DNA of 44,336 bases from an uncultured Bacteroidales bacterium (GCA_905234695.1 CAJOHZ010000012.1:1-44336), one strand, 5' to 3'. Positions 24,921 to 33,366 are shown, numbered from the stretch's first letter. The notes: generated from the sequence alone by a model not told the origin. Program-made: numbers and translations.

Positions 24921-25727
24921 ATGAAACTCATCGACCAGAGCGCAGCATATATCCGTACCCGCCTTGCGGGCCACGCCATGCCCCACACCGCCATTATCCT
25001 GGGCAGCGGCCTCGGCCTGCTGGCCGACAGAATAGAGAACCCCGTCGTCATCCCCTATGCCGACATCCCCAACTTCCGCCGTTCCACGGCGGTGGGACAC
25101 AAGGGCAACCTCATCGTCGGCACCCTCGGAGGCGAGTGCGTCATGGCCATGCAGGGCCGTTTCCACTACTATGAAGGCTATACCATGCAGGAGGTCACTT
25201 TCCCCGTGCGCGTGATGGCACGGCTGGGCATAAAGACCCTTCTGGTAAGCAACGCCGCCGGCGCGGTGAACCCCGAATACCGGGTGGGCGACATGATGAT
25301 TATCACCGACCATATCAACCTGATGCCCAACCCGCTGGTTGGTCCCAACATGGACGAGTTCGGCGACCGGTTCCCCGATATGACCACCGTCTACAGCCGC
25401 CGCCTGCGCGAGAAGGCCCTCGCCGCCGCCGCCCGCATGGGCATTGAACTGCGGCAGGGGGTGTATGTGGCCGGCACCGGCCCCACCTACGAGACCCCGG
25501 CAGAGTACCGCATGTACCGCCTCATCGGCGGCGACGCTGCAGGCATGTCCACCGTGCCGGAGGTCATCGTGGCACGCCACTGCGGCATGGAGATATTCGG
25601 CATGAGTGTGATTACCAACCAGTCCGCCGACCTGAGCGACGCCTGTCTCAACGACGGCGACGATGTGGTGCGGCAGGCCAACCTGGCTGCCGAACGGATG
25701 ACCGACCTATTCCAGCAACTGCTATGA
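24921..25727 (+). CDS. punA: Purine nucleoside phosphorylase
   Basis: Phosphorolysis of inosine, guanosine and xanthosine to base plus ribose 1-phosphate, for purine salvage. The 268-residue protein fits the trimeric PNP class: GSGLGLLAD phosphate loop, RRSTAVGHKGNLI, AMQGRFHYYEGY, SNAAGAVNPEY, GPTYETPAEYRMYR, DAAGMSTVPEVIVARHCGM (19 residues) and VITNQSADL. In this class an Asn in the last motif selects 6-oxopurines. The stop codon overlaps the start of the HAD gene by four bases, indicating coupling. Confidence 0.95.
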   Translation: MKLIDQSAAYIRTRLAGHAMPHTAIILGSGLGLLADRIENPVVIPYADIPNFRRSTAVGHKGNLIVGTLGGECVMAMQGRFHYYEGYTMQEVTFPVRVMARLGIKTLLVSNAAGAVNPEYRVGDMMIITDHINLMPNPLVGPNMDEFGDRFPDMTTVYSRRLREKALAAAARMGIELRQGVYVAGTGPTYETPAEYRMYRLIGGDAAGMSTVPEVIVARHCGMEIFGMSVITNQSADLSDACLNDGDDVVRQANLAAERMTDLFQQLL

Positions 25728-26503
25728 ACATCCGCGCCGCCTTTTTCGACATTGACGGGACTCTGCTGAGTTTTCGCACCCACAAGGTGTCGCCCGGCAC
25801 CGTGGAGGCGCTGCAGCAGCTCCGCAGACAAGGCATATACACCTTTATCTCGTCGGGCCGCCCCATGGCACTTATCCCTCCCATGCCGGTGGAGTTCGAC
25901 GGCTATGTCACCATGAACGGGGGCTACTGCTTCATGGGCGACAAGGTGCTGCTGCGCAACCCCATCCCCCAAGAGGAGACCGACCGCTGGCTACGCTACG
26001 CCCGCGAGAAGGGAATCTGCACGATGATTTTCACCGAACGCGAGATGTTTGTCAACACCCTCAACGACCCCGTGGGGACAGCCATCCGCGACCAACTGGA
26101 GTTCGAGATGCCGCCCCTGCTCGACATCGACAGCATGATGGGGCGCGAAACCTTCCAGATTATCGCCGTCATGCCTCCGGAGAAAGACGCCGAGGTGGTG
26201 GAGTTGATTCCCCACTGCCGCCTGCCCCGCTGGCATCCCGCATTCAGCGACATTGTGGCCGCCAACAACAGCAAGGCCGCCGGCATCGGAAGCATCCTGC
26301 AACATCTGGGACTGCACCGCGACGAGTGCATTGCCTTCGGCGACGGTGCCAACGACATAGAGATGCTACAGTATTGCGGCATCGGGGTGGCGATGGGGAA
26401 TGCCGCCCCCGAGGTGTGCCGTCAAGCCGACTATGTCACCACGTCTGTCGACGACGAGGGCATCCAGCATGCACTCAAGCATTTGGGGATAATAGCTTCA
26501 TAA
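25724..26503 (+). CDS. Cof-type HAD-IIB family phosphatase
   Basis: A 259-residue cytoplasmic haloacid-dehalogenase-type hydrolase. Motif I is FFDIDGTLLS with nucleophile Asp9 and acid/base Asp11, motif II is FISSGRP, motif III is the Lys in ANNSKAAGI, and motif IV is FGDGANDIEML. The C2B cap lies between motifs II and III, as in Cof/YbjI proteins, which dephosphorylate sugar phosphates, FMN or PLP. The substrate cannot be told from sequence; its operon suggests a nucleotide-linked role. The start ATG overlaps the punA stop. Its 3' end overlaps the convergent HEAT-like gene by 29 bases. Confidence 0.9.
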   Translation: MNIRAAFFDIDGTLLSFRTHKVSPGTVEALQQLRRQGIYTFISSGRPMALIPPMPVEFDGYVTMNGGYCFMGDKVLLRNPIPQEETDRWLRYAREKGICTMIFTEREMFVNTLNDPVGTAIRDQLEFEMPPLLDIDSMMGRETFQIIAVMPPEKDAEVVELIPHCRLPRWHPAFSDIVAANNSKAAGIGSILQHLGLHRDECIAFGDGANDIEMLQYCGIGVAMGNAAPEVCRQADYVTTSVDDEGIQHALKHLGIIAS

Positions 26504-27017
26504 TCTTGCCCCGCGTATGCCGCAGGCCCGACCCCATGTCGGTCTGCTCCATCATCGTCAGGGTACGATACAATTCGCCGCATAACTCAGGGTAGTAGCG
26601 GCACTGGTAATATGCCAGTTTGACACACATGGCACGGACTCCATAGGGCTCCTCCGACCGCAAAAGATGCTCCAGACAGAAGTCCAGCAGGTCGGTGCGG
26701 ACCTCCTCGACACCCCATTCCAACCGCTCCAGCAGGGTCAACGAAATCCTGCGCAGGGGGATGTGCGGGGTGCTGAGGGCCAGACGCACCAAGTCCTCGC
26801 GATGCGCCTCGATATAGACGTTGTCCGTCATGGGGAGGTGTGTCAGCGCCCAGGCGGCATGAGTCGCCTCGCGAAACTCGTCGCCATGCATGGTGGCAAA
26901 AAGCCGTTCGCGCACAGCGGCATCCTCATGGGCCTGCTGGGCCAGGGACTTGATTTCGTCTACATGCATGACCGTTATCTGGTCACGAGGCTTGGTGCGA
27001 CGCTCACTTTTGTTCAT
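26475..27017 (-). CDS. HEAT-repeat-like helical protein, function unknown
   Basis: A 180-residue, all-helical-looking protein. Repeats resembling HEAT/Armadillo units are seen: AHEDAAVRERLFATM, EATHAAWALTHL, RLALSTPHIPLRRISLTLLERL, EPYGVRAMCVKLAYY. The preferred start at 27017 (MNKSERRTKPRDQIT) overlaps the stop codon of the MalY/PatB-like gene by four bases (ATGA). Translation is probably coupled, and a role tied to that enzyme or its regulation is possible. I do not recognise a named family beyond the repeat type. Confidence 0.7.
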   Translation of the reverse strand: MNKSERRTKPRDQITVMHVDEIKSLAQQAHEDAAVRERLFATMHGDEFREATHAAWALTHLPMTDNVYIEAHREDLVRLALSTPHIPLRRISLTLLERLEWGVEEVRTDLLDFCLEHLLRSEEPYGVRAMCVKLAYYQCRYYPELCGELYRTLTMMEQTDMGSGLRHTRGKIMKLLSPNA

Positions 27018-28183
27018 CTCACGACCTCTTTGATTCGTTCCAAGACCTCCAACAGCGTCTGCGTCGGGCAGCCTAGATTCATACGGAAGCAGCACCGGTA
27101 GGCGTCGCCGCCAAAGGTAGTGCCGTCATTCAAGGCCACGCGGGCCTCATTGACGAGTTTGTCCCGGAGCTGCTCATGGGACAGGCCATAGGCGCTGAAG
27201 TCGAGCCAGGCCAGATAGGAAGCCTCGGGAAGGACAGCCTTCACCTTGGGCATATTTTCTTTCAAGTAGTTCCCCAACGTACGGACATTGACATTCAGAT
27301 AGTCCAGCATCTGCCGCAACCAGTCCTCGCCATGGGCGAAAGCGGCTTCGGCAGCGGTGAAAGCGAAGACATTGCCGCCCGCCACCCCCAGCGCGTCGAG
27401 CCATCCGAAGAAACGCTTCCGAAGGTCGGGGTTGGAGATGTAGCAGACGGAGCTGCCCAGGCCCGCGATATTGAACGTCTTGCTGGGAGCCATGAAGGTA
27501 AGGCTGTGGTTCCGGGCCGTCTCGCAGACGGTGCTGTAACTCACATGACGGTGGGGCGGCAGGGTGAGGTCGGCATGGATTTCGTCGCTGACGACGAGAA
27601 GGTGGTGCCGCTCGCAGATGGCGGCAATCCTAGCCAGGGTTTCAGTCCCCCACACAGTGCCGGCGGGGTTGTGCGGATTGCTCATGATGAACACCTTGCA
27701 TCCTTCCGCCCTGCGCTCAAAATCGTCGAAATCGATTTCAAAACGACCATTGACAATCTTCAGAGGGCTGGCAACAAGGGTGCGGCCGCTATCCTTGGGA
27801 AGATTGAGGAACGGAGGGTAGACCGGCGTGGTCACCAGCACGCGGTCGCCCGGCTGCGTGAAGCAGAGCAGCGCATACGAGATACCCGCCACGATACCAG
27901 GAATAAAGTGCAGGTTGTCTTTGGTGGTCTTTATCTGGTAATGCTTCTGCAACCATGCGGTGACAGCCCGCCAATAGCTTTCCGAGGGCATGGTATAGCC
28001 CAATACCTCGTGGTTGCAGCGGCGTCGTATGGCCTCCATCACGAAGTCCGGTGAACGGAAGTCCATATCCGCCACCCACATGGGGGTCAGGTCTTCGCGA
28101 CCATACATAGCTTGCAGCGCATCCCACTTGAAGCAGTCGGTTCCCCGACGCTCGATGGGTTTGTCAAAGTCATAGTGTTTCAT
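27014..28183 (-). CDS. patB: MalY/PatB-type PLP-dependent cystathionine beta-lyase
   Basis: A 389-residue fold-type I aminotransferase-like enzyme that most likely cleaves C-S bonds of cystathionine or cysteine, releasing pyruvate, ammonia and a thiol. Family features: MKHYDFDKPIERRGTDCFKW start, MWVADMDF, PVYPPFLN, NPHNPAGTVW, SDEIHADL and the PLP lysine in APSKTFNIAGL. The open frame extends further upstream, but the ATG at 28183 is the family start and follows a good promoter. It is coupled to the downstream HEAT-like gene. MalY/PatB from sequence alone cannot be separated from a dedicated lyase. Confidence 0.9.
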   Translation of the reverse strand: MKHYDFDKPIERRGTDCFKWDALQAMYGREDLTPMWVADMDFRSPDFVMEAIRRRCNHEVLGYTMPSESYWRAVTAWLQKHYQIKTTKDNLHFIPGIVAGISYALLCFTQPGDRVLVTTPVYPPFLNLPKDSGRTLVASPLKIVNGRFEIDFDDFERRAEGCKVFIMSNPHNPAGTVWGTETLARIAAICERHHLLVVSDEIHADLTLPPHRHVSYSTVCETARNHSLTFMAPSKTFNIAGLGSSVCYISNPDLRKRFFGWLDALGVAGGNVFAFTAAEAAFAHGEDWLRQMLDYLNVNVRTLGNYLKENMPKVKAVLPEASYLAWLDFSAYGLSHEQLRDKLVNEARVALNDGTTFGGDAYRCCFRMNLGCPTQTLLEVLERIKEVVR

Positions 28184-28205
28184 CTTGTACGAAAGTTTTC
28201 GATTG

Positions 28206-28236
28206 CAAAGATACGAAAAAATCTTTTGATGGCAAA
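28206..28236 (-). promoter_or_regulatory. Full Bacteroidetes-type promoter of the MalY/PatB-like gene
   Basis: On the minus strand TTTG (28233-28236), 19 bases, then TATCTTTG (28206-28213). The -7 element is 22 bases before the ATG. Confidence 0.75.
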
Positions 28237-28281
28237 AAATTATGAGCAATAATCACGCTGCTGTTTCGTTATAGGCGTGTT

Positions 28282-29268
28282 ATGTTCATCGGAGAGACAA
28301 TCGCATTGGGTGTAGCTGTGTCGTGGACTGCCACGGCATTGTTCGCCGAAGTGGCGTCGAAGCGCATGGGTTCGCTGCCGCTCAACACCCTGCGCATGAC
28401 CATGTCGCTCATGTTGCTGGCGGTGACGCTGTGGCTGCTGATGGGAGAGCCCTGGCCACGTTATGCCGACGGCCCCACATGGCTGTGGCTCGCGCTCTCC
28501 GGCGTAGTGGGTTATGTCATCGGCGACTACTGCCTGATGCAGGGTTATATTTATATTGGTTCACGCTTCGGACAGCTCTTTATGACCCTCTCGGCTCCCA
28601 CGGCGGCTCTCACCGGACGGCTGCTGCTGGGCGAACACATGAAACCCCTGTCCATCGTGGGCATGGTGGTGACGCTGTCAGGTATTGCTCTGTCAATATT
28701 ATCAAAACATAACGATAACAAAATTTCAATTTTCAATCTTCAATTCTCAATTTCTCGAAGGGGAGTTTTTTTCGCTGCCATGGCGGGCATCTGCCAGGGA
28801 TTCGGACTGGTGCTGAGCAAGATGGGGTTGGAACACTATGACCATGCCATGGTTGTCGCGGGAGCGGACCCGATGACGGCGCCCGAGGGAGCCCTACTGC
28901 CTGTGCCGCTGCAGTTCTCCGTCCCCTTCGCCGCCACCATGATACGTGCCTCCATTGGCTTGGTGGGCTTCTTCGCCCTGCTGGTGGTGTTCAACAGGGA
29001 CTGGAAACAGAAACTCGGCCATGCCGCACGCGACCGCAAAGCCATGTGGTGTCTGCTGGGCGCCACGGTGTTCGGACCTTTTGTTGGCGTCAGCGCCTCG
29101 CTGCTGGCCACGCAGTACACCTCCACGGGCATCGCACAGACCCTTTTCGCCCTCACCCCCGTTCTCATCATCGCCCCCGCCGCCTGGTTGTTCCACCAGC
29201 GTGTCACCCTCCGCGAGATACTTGGCGCCGTCGTTAGCGTCGCCGGCGTCTGCCTGTTCTTTATTTAG
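28282..29268 (+). CDS. EamA/DMT-superfamily transporter
   Basis: A 328-residue inner-membrane protein with ten hydrophobic segments in two EamA halves (about 5-140 and 160-328), as in drug/metabolite exporters. PAALTGRLLLGE-like sequence (APTAALTGRLLLGEHM) marks the end of the first half and ALTPVLIIAPAAWLFHQR that of the second. The substrate is unknown. The loop between halves (about residues 147-159, KISIFNLQFSIS) is encoded by a 7-bp tandem repeat, an unusual AT-rich insert in an otherwise GC-rich gene. The open frame stays intact. Confidence 0.87.
   Translation: MFIGETIALGVAVSWTATALFAEVASKRMGSLPLNTLRMTMSLMLLAVTLWLLMGEPWPRYADGPTWLWLALSGVVGYVIGDYCLMQGYIYIGSRFGQLFMTLSAPTAALTGRLLLGEHMKPLSIVGMVVTLSGIALSILSKHNDNKISIFNLQFSISRRGVFFAAMAGICQGFGLVLSKMGLEHYDHAMVVAGADPMTAPEGALLPVPLQFSVPFAATMIRASIGLVGFFALLVVFNRDWKQKLGHAARDRKAMWCLLGATVFGPFVGVSASLLATQYTSTGIAQTLFALTPVLIIAPAAWLFHQRVTLREILGAVVSVAGVCLFFI
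28724..28756 (+). repeat. 7-bp tandem repeat inside the EamA coding sequence
   Basis: TTTCAAT, TTTCAAT, CTTCAAT, TCTCAAT and a partial TTCTC in direct succession. Such TTCAATTTTCAAT tracts usually sit between genes in Bacteroidetes; here one lies in frame in a loop between two membrane domains. Confidence 0.75.
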
Positions 29269-29312
29269 CGAAAGAACAACAATTGCCTGAGTAACGCGTT
29301 ATTATTATCGTT

Positions 29313-29753
29313 ATGCTCGAAAGCCTCGGCCTCTTTGGACTTTTCATTGGCTGCTTATTGGCAGCGACGATTGTGCCGTTCTCGTCAGAGGCGCTGGTGG
29401 CAGGCGCCATGCTCCTTGACTACGACCTGTGGGTAATCGTGCTTGTGGCAGCACTCGGCAACACAGCCGGTGGCATGATAAGCTTCCTCATGGGTTGGTT
29501 CTGCAAATGGGAATGGTTGGAGAAGTGGTTCAAAGTCAAACGCGAGAAGTTGATGCGTGTACATGACCGTGTCGGAAAGTATGGTCTGTGGGCAGCACTG
29601 TTGACATGGATGCCTGTAGTCGGCGACCTCATCGCCATTGCCATGGGGTTGCTACGGCTGAACCCTTGGTGGACGATGCTGCTGATGTTTATGGGCAAAC
29701 TGGGGCGTTATATCGTCGCAGCGTCCCTATTGGGGTTCACTGGTTTGTTTTAA
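29313..29753 (+). CDS. YqaA-like small DedA/SNARE-associated membrane protein
   Basis: A 146-residue membrane protein with four hydrophobic segments (LFGLFIGCLLAATIVPFSSE; VIVLVAALGNTAGGMISFLMG and later WAALLTWMPVVGDLIAIAMG, each within 21 residues here quoted in part). It matches the YqaA group of the DedA/VTT family. The PFSSEALVAGAML and GNTAGGMISFLMGW motifs are typical. DedA relatives move phospholipids such as undecaprenyl phosphate; this short type is uncharacterised. It lies 44 bases downstream of the EamA gene and overlaps the convergent GNAT gene by four bases. Confidence 0.85.
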   Translation: MLESLGLFGLFIGCLLAATIVPFSSEALVAGAMLLDYDLWVIVLVAALGNTAGGMISFLMGWFCKWEWLEKWFKVKREKLMRVHDRVGKYGLWAALLTWMPVVGDLIAIAMGLLRLNPWWTMLLMFMGKLGRYIVAASLLGFTGLF

Positions 29754-30052
29754 CTTATTGGACAACTCAGCGGGCTGGTGAGTTCACAGCCGCGGTTGCG
29801 GGCCAGCCACAGTTGCGCGTAGCTGCAGGTGGCTTCCACACGGCCACCTCGCCGTTCAATCTCTTCCACCGCCCTGCGCACCAGCTCGGAGGCGATGCCC
29901 TGTCCCCGCAGACGGTCGTCGACGTAAGTGTGGTTGATGACATACACGCCGTCCCGTTCGGGGAATGAGACGAATGCCAGTGGCATTCGTCCCCCTACTT
30001 CCTCGCCATTCTCCACAGCGGCAATTCTGTTATTATAGATGATGTATTCCAT
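29750..30052 (-). CDS. Small GNAT-type N-acetyltransferase (YidJ/Gtt1-like)
   Basis: A 100-residue protein of the minimal GNAT class (Acetyltransf_CG, PF14542). The acetyl-CoA loop RLRGQGIASELV lies at 47-58, preceded by the strand YVINHTYVDD and followed by EATCSYAQLWLARN. Proteins of this size lack a full GNAT core, and their acceptors are unknown. A palindromic cluster about 110-170 bases upstream may be its operator. Confidence 0.85.
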   Translation of the reverse strand: MEYIIYNNRIAAVENGEEVGGRMPLAFVSFPERDGVYVINHTYVDDRLRGQGIASELVRRAVEEIERRGGRVEATCSYAQLWLARNRGCELTSPLSCPIS

Positions 30053-30162
30053 AGTTAAGTTGAAGGTTAATGGTTTTATAATACTTCTGTTGTTTGTATT
30101 AACGAACTTGTGCGGTGTCTGTGTGGTATTTGTGGAGGCACTTGCTATGCAAAACTACAAAT

Positions 30163-30221
30163 CTTTGTTCAAAATTTTTGCTTGTTCAAAATTTCTGAAC
30201 AAGGAAGAGTTTTTGAACAAA
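30163..30221. promoter_or_regulatory. Operator-like palindrome cluster
   Basis: A 23-base near-perfect palindrome CTTGTTCA...TGAACAAG (30181-30203) is flanked by outer half-sites TTTGTTCAAAA (left) and TTTTTGAACAAA (right). Four TTGTTCA/TGAACAA half-sites in 59 bases suggest binding of a dimeric repressor. It lies between the Fic gene's 3' end and the GNAT start, so it would control the GNAT gene; it could also fold as a terminator for Fic. Confidence 0.5.
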
Positions 30222-30291
30222 CACGCTGCAAAGATACACAAAATAAATGAACTACACAAAAAAAGTTACAATTTTTACTTCAAAACATCAT

Positions 30292-31491
30292 CTATGGACG
30301 ACGCATTTCTCCTTTCGTTAATTCGTTATATAGTGCCACGCCCTTTACTGTCAATAGGTACTTCTGCTTTGGATGGTTGGGGCGGTCGGGGTATTTCCGG
30401 CGCACGAACTTCTCCTTCAATGCGGGCTCAAGGTGGTATTCCATGAAATTCATACGGTCTTTAAGCGACCTAAGGTCCATCATCTGTTTAATGCTCAATT
30501 CTTCGTATGCAATGACCCGTACAAGCTCAATTATATTGTTATTGCTGGTATATATTTTACTATTTGGACTTAAGTGTATTGCAAGTGAGCTTGAGGGGGT
30601 ACTTGATGGGGTACTTGATGGGGTACTTGTCGGGGCAGCTAAATTGGGTTGCACTCTCCATTCCTCCGTCGGGTGGATATGCAGGTATCGGTTGCGCAGA
30701 TCCCATTGTTCACCCAGCAGCAAGTTGCGGAAGAAGCGCTCCAGATAGACGGGAGTATATTCAATCCCTTTGGCCACGTTGCGGTAGTTGGCGCGCACCA
30801 GCGCGTTGCGGAAATACCATGAGTGCTTGGCAAACTGGTCGTTATCGACATCGAATCCCAACGAACGAAGATACTGTATTGTGAAGACGGCGGTGGTGCG
30901 GGTGTTGCCTTCGGCAAAGGCATGTATCTGCCACAATCCAGCGACAAAACGGGTCAGGTGGCTTATCATTTCATCAGAGCCCTTGTCTTTATAGGTGTAG
31001 GCGCGTTCCTGCTCCAAGTCATAGTCGATGGCGCGGCGCAGGTCTTCCCAGTTCAGGTATAGCACCGTGTCACCTTCCAGCACCCATTCCTTCTTTGTGA
31101 TGTCGTAGGTGCGAAACTCGCCGGCATGTTTCATTGCCCCTTCGAACACGCGACGGTGCACCGACTGGTAGCCGCCTGTGGTGAAGTTGAACGTAGGGCT
31201 CGACAACACTTTCACAATGTTCGACGAGACGCGGTCGGCCTCTTCGGTGTCCTCGTCGTGGGTGTCGTGTGAGGTCTTGGTTATGTAGTATTGGTTTACG
31301 AGCTCGCGAGCTTCGTCAATGGTGATGTCCCCTTCGATATGGCGACGGGCGGTGTTCTGAAGGTATTCCGATACCTTCAAGCCGTCCACCGCCTGAAGCC
31401 CGATAGCTGCCTGCCAGTAACCGGCTTTCTCCTGTTGTGCCGGCTCCCCTTGACGTATATACTCGTCAAAATCTATATATCTGTCCTTCAT
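30292..31491 (-). CDS. Fic-domain protein with N-terminal VbhA-like antitoxin segment
   Basis: A 399-residue probable AMP-transferase. The catalytic HxFxxGNxR motif is HAFAEGNTR at about residues 190-198, with the flap region upstream (YQSVHRRVFEGAMKHAGEFR, 20 residues). Residues about 26-69 (YWQAAIGLQAVDGLK, HIEGDITIDEARELV) resemble the VbhA-type antitoxin helices that inhibit Fic proteins, so it may be self-restrained. A Ser-Thr-Pro repeat linker (near residue 290) leads to a C-terminal winged-helix-like domain. The first Met of the open frame (31524) lies in 8-bp repeats, so the ATG at 31491 is preferred. Role: toxin-antitoxin or regulatory; uncertain. Confidence 0.85.
   Translation of the reverse strand: MKDRYIDFDEYIRQGEPAQQEKAGYWQAAIGLQAVDGLKVSEYLQNTARRHIEGDITIDEARELVNQYYITKTSHDTHDEDTEEADRVSSNIVKVLSSPTFNFTTGGYQSVHRRVFEGAMKHAGEFRTYDITKKEWVLEGDTVLYLNWEDLRRAIDYDLEQERAYTYKDKGSDEMISHLTRFVAGLWQIHAFAEGNTRTTAVFTIQYLRSLGFDVDNDQFAKHSWYFRNALVRANYRNVAKGIEYTPVYLERFFRNLLLGEQWDLRNRYLHIHPTEEWRVQPNLAAPTSTPSSTPSSTPSSSLAIHLSPNSKIYTSNNNIIELVRVIAYEELSIKQMMDLRSLKDRMNFMEYHLEPALKEKFVRRKYPDRPNHPKQKYLLTVKGVALYNELTKGEMRRP
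30596..30631 (-). repeat. 12-bp coding repeat in the Fic gene
   Basis: GGGGTACTTGAT occurs twice and GGGGTACTTGTC once, in tandem. On the minus strand it encodes a Ser-Ser-Thr-Pro repeat. It is a multiple of three, so copy-number change would lengthen or shorten the linker without a frameshift. Confidence 0.9.
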
Positions 31492-31509
31492 TGTCAATTC
31501 AATTATACT

Positions 31510-31541
31510 AATGCATTTACGCATTTACACATTCCCGAATT
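31510..31541. repeat. 8-bp-period repeat upstream of the Fic gene
   Basis: Four consecutive octamers AATGCATT, TACGCATT, TACACATT, CCCGAATT. The same motif type recurs at 32973-32988, 42714-42737, 43835-43862 and 43933-43975. Confidence 0.6.
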
Positions 31542-31572
31542 CCTCCTTTCGTTAAATTGCCCGGCCCATTTT

Positions 31573-32799
31573 TTAATTCAATGTATTTTTCTCCATTTCA
31601 AGCAGGAAGTCGCCAATATACACACATTGCACACCATCGATGTTGCCCGCCAGCATAGGATTGCCCACGACGATATATTTTGGATGGTTGTCCTTGATGG
31701 TTATCAGCGGACGCAATTCTCGTTCCTGTGTCCCATCTGATTCCATGTTGTTGGTTACTTGCAGGTACACGACCTCGTCGCCTTTGCGGGCTACAAAGTC
31801 AACTTCGTTCGAACCCATCCAACCCGTATACACCTCGTATCCGTTGCGACGGAGTTCAAGATATACAAGATTCTCCAGCATGCCTGCTATTAATTCTGGA
31901 GTATAACCTCTCACACTATATATAAGCGAGAGGTCGGAGACATAGTATTTCTCGTTTGTCTTCAGCAACTCTTTCCCTTTGATGTCATATCTTTTCACTT
32001 TGTTGATGACGAACGACGACTCGAGCGCCTGAAGATAGTTATAAAGCGTTTCGCTGTCAAGCGAACGGCCCTGACTCTTCAGGTATCGGATGATACTGCT
32101 GGCACTGAACGTGTTGCCTATGTTATCGAAAAGGAAATGCACCAATCGCTCCAACATCTCGATATTGCGGATGGAATAACGTTGCACCGTATCGCGCAAC
32201 AGAACAGAAGCGTAAATGTCGCGTACTGCACGGTATATCTCTTCATCGTCGTAATCGTAGAGATGGAACATTGGGAATCCCCCTTGGCGCATATATTGGT
32301 CGAAACGGTCTATACGGTCGCCTCCCTCCAGATTTTTATAGCCGTGGAAATGGAGGAATTCTTTGTAGGACAGCGGGTGAACCAAAAATTCCACATATCG
32401 CCCGGCAAGATAGGTGGCCAACTCCGATGAAAGCAGCCTCGAATTGGACCCAGTGATGTAGATATCCACATCCCAATCCACCATCATTGAGTTCACTGCC
32501 CGTTCCCATTCTGCAACTTCTTGTATCTCATCGATAAAAAGGTAACATCGCGCGTCTTTTGGTCTTATCCCGTCCACGTAAGCATACAGCGTGTCGTAGG
32601 TGCGGTAGGAAGACCAATGCAAACTCTCGTAGTTTAGGTACACTATTTGGCTCTCCGTTACTCCGCGCTCTTTGAGGTGCTGCTGCAACAACTGCAATAA
32701 TCCCGACTTGCCGCTACGGCGTATACCCGTAATCACCTTCACAATCGGTTTGTCGATGAAGGGTTCAATCTTTGCTGTGTAAATAGGCCTGTTTTTCAT
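31573..32799 (-). CDS. AAA-type ATPase with DUF4143 nuclease-fold C-terminal domain
   Basis: A 408-residue protein of the widespread ATP-binding/DUF4143 family. The Walker A loop GIRRSGKS is at 25-32, the Walker B-like segment CYLFIDEIQEV follows at about 87-97, and the winged-helix and DUF4143 parts come after (GRYVEFLVHPLSYKEFL). The C-terminal segment NEVDFVARKGDEVVYLQV resembles a degenerate PD-(D/E)xK core in which the usual ExK is QVT. These proteins often lie in accessory regions; their job is unknown. A -7 element lies 24 bases upstream of the start. It may be co-transcribed with the Fic gene, 81 bases downstream. Confidence 0.88.
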   Translation of the reverse strand: MKNRPIYTAKIEPFIDKPIVKVITGIRRSGKSGLLQLLQQHLKERGVTESQIVYLNYESLHWSSYRTYDTLYAYVDGIRPKDARCYLFIDEIQEVAEWERAVNSMMVDWDVDIYITGSNSRLLSSELATYLAGRYVEFLVHPLSYKEFLHFHGYKNLEGGDRIDRFDQYMRQGGFPMFHLYDYDDEEIYRAVRDIYASVLLRDTVQRYSIRNIEMLERLVHFLFDNIGNTFSASSIIRYLKSQGRSLDSETLYNYLQALESSFVINKVKRYDIKGKELLKTNEKYYVSDLSLIYSVRGYTPELIAGMLENLVYLELRRNGYEVYTGWMGSNEVDFVARKGDEVVYLQVTNNMESDGTQERELRPLITIKDNHPKYIVVGNPMLAGNIDGVQCVYIGDFLLEMEKNTLN

Positions 32800-32822
32800 G
32801 GATTATACCCTTGAAATTTTTG

Positions 32823-32830
32823 CAAAGATA
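32823..32830 (-). promoter_or_regulatory. -7 element of the AAA/DUF4143 gene
   Basis: TATCTTTG on the minus strand, 24 bases upstream of the ATG. The remaining 260 bases up to the RhuM remnant contain only AT-rich sequence and two 8-bp repeat units (32973-32988). Confidence 0.55.
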
Positions 32831-33091
32831 CAAATATTTGCGGACATAATCGGATTTTTCTTGATTTCTTTACTTTTTTTATGATTGTATTCTGAAAGAA
32901 TTCAGTTGTTCCGTTGTTATCTATATTGTAAGAAAGTGTGTCTCCGACTCCGCATGGTCGCCGACCTCAGTTTACGAATTTACGCATTATTTTACTATTT
33001 CCATAGTTTTCATATGCTTTGGAGGCGGGGTATTGATTCTATTTAGTTGAAGTCAAAAATGTGGAAATTATTTATTCTATAAATATCCAAT

Positions 33092-33366
33092 TTAATCCAG
33101 ACTTTCTGCTTCTTCGGTCTTTGGGTTGGATTGCGCGTTGATGGCGAAGGGAAGTATCTCGTTCAGGAAGGCGGAGTCCTTGAAATAGCAGTTCGGGTTG
33201 TTTTCGAGTTGCTCGTGCATGCGGGCGAAGCCATAGTTGGCGTATTCTTCCATCTTGTCAGCCAAAATGTCTCATTTCTATAATAGACGTTGACACACAC
33301 ATTGCTGTCCTCGTTCTGATAGAGTACGATGCTGTGTTGATTCTTTTGTATTTCGTTTTTCTTCAT
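33092..33366 (-). pseudogene. RhuM-like gene remnant (internal deletion/frameshift)
   Basis: The first 37 residues (MKKNEIQKNQHSIVLYQNED, then NVYYRNETFWLT) match the N-terminus of RhuM/virulence-type proteins found in islands. The frame then changes. A second frame contributes ADKMEEYANYGFARMHEQLE and runs to a stop at 33092 (ending KTEEAESLD). RhuM proteins are roughly 300 residues or more, so most of the middle is missing. A promoter-like TAACTTTG (33377-33384) still precedes it. It is a sign of past gene turnover next to the AT-rich operon. Confidence 0.65.

Noticed and set aside
30039..30446. 135-residue plus-strand frame between the GNAT and Fic genes
   Set aside because: It is AT-rich, has no recognisable domain, crosses a palindromic regulatory cluster and overlaps the end of the Fic gene.
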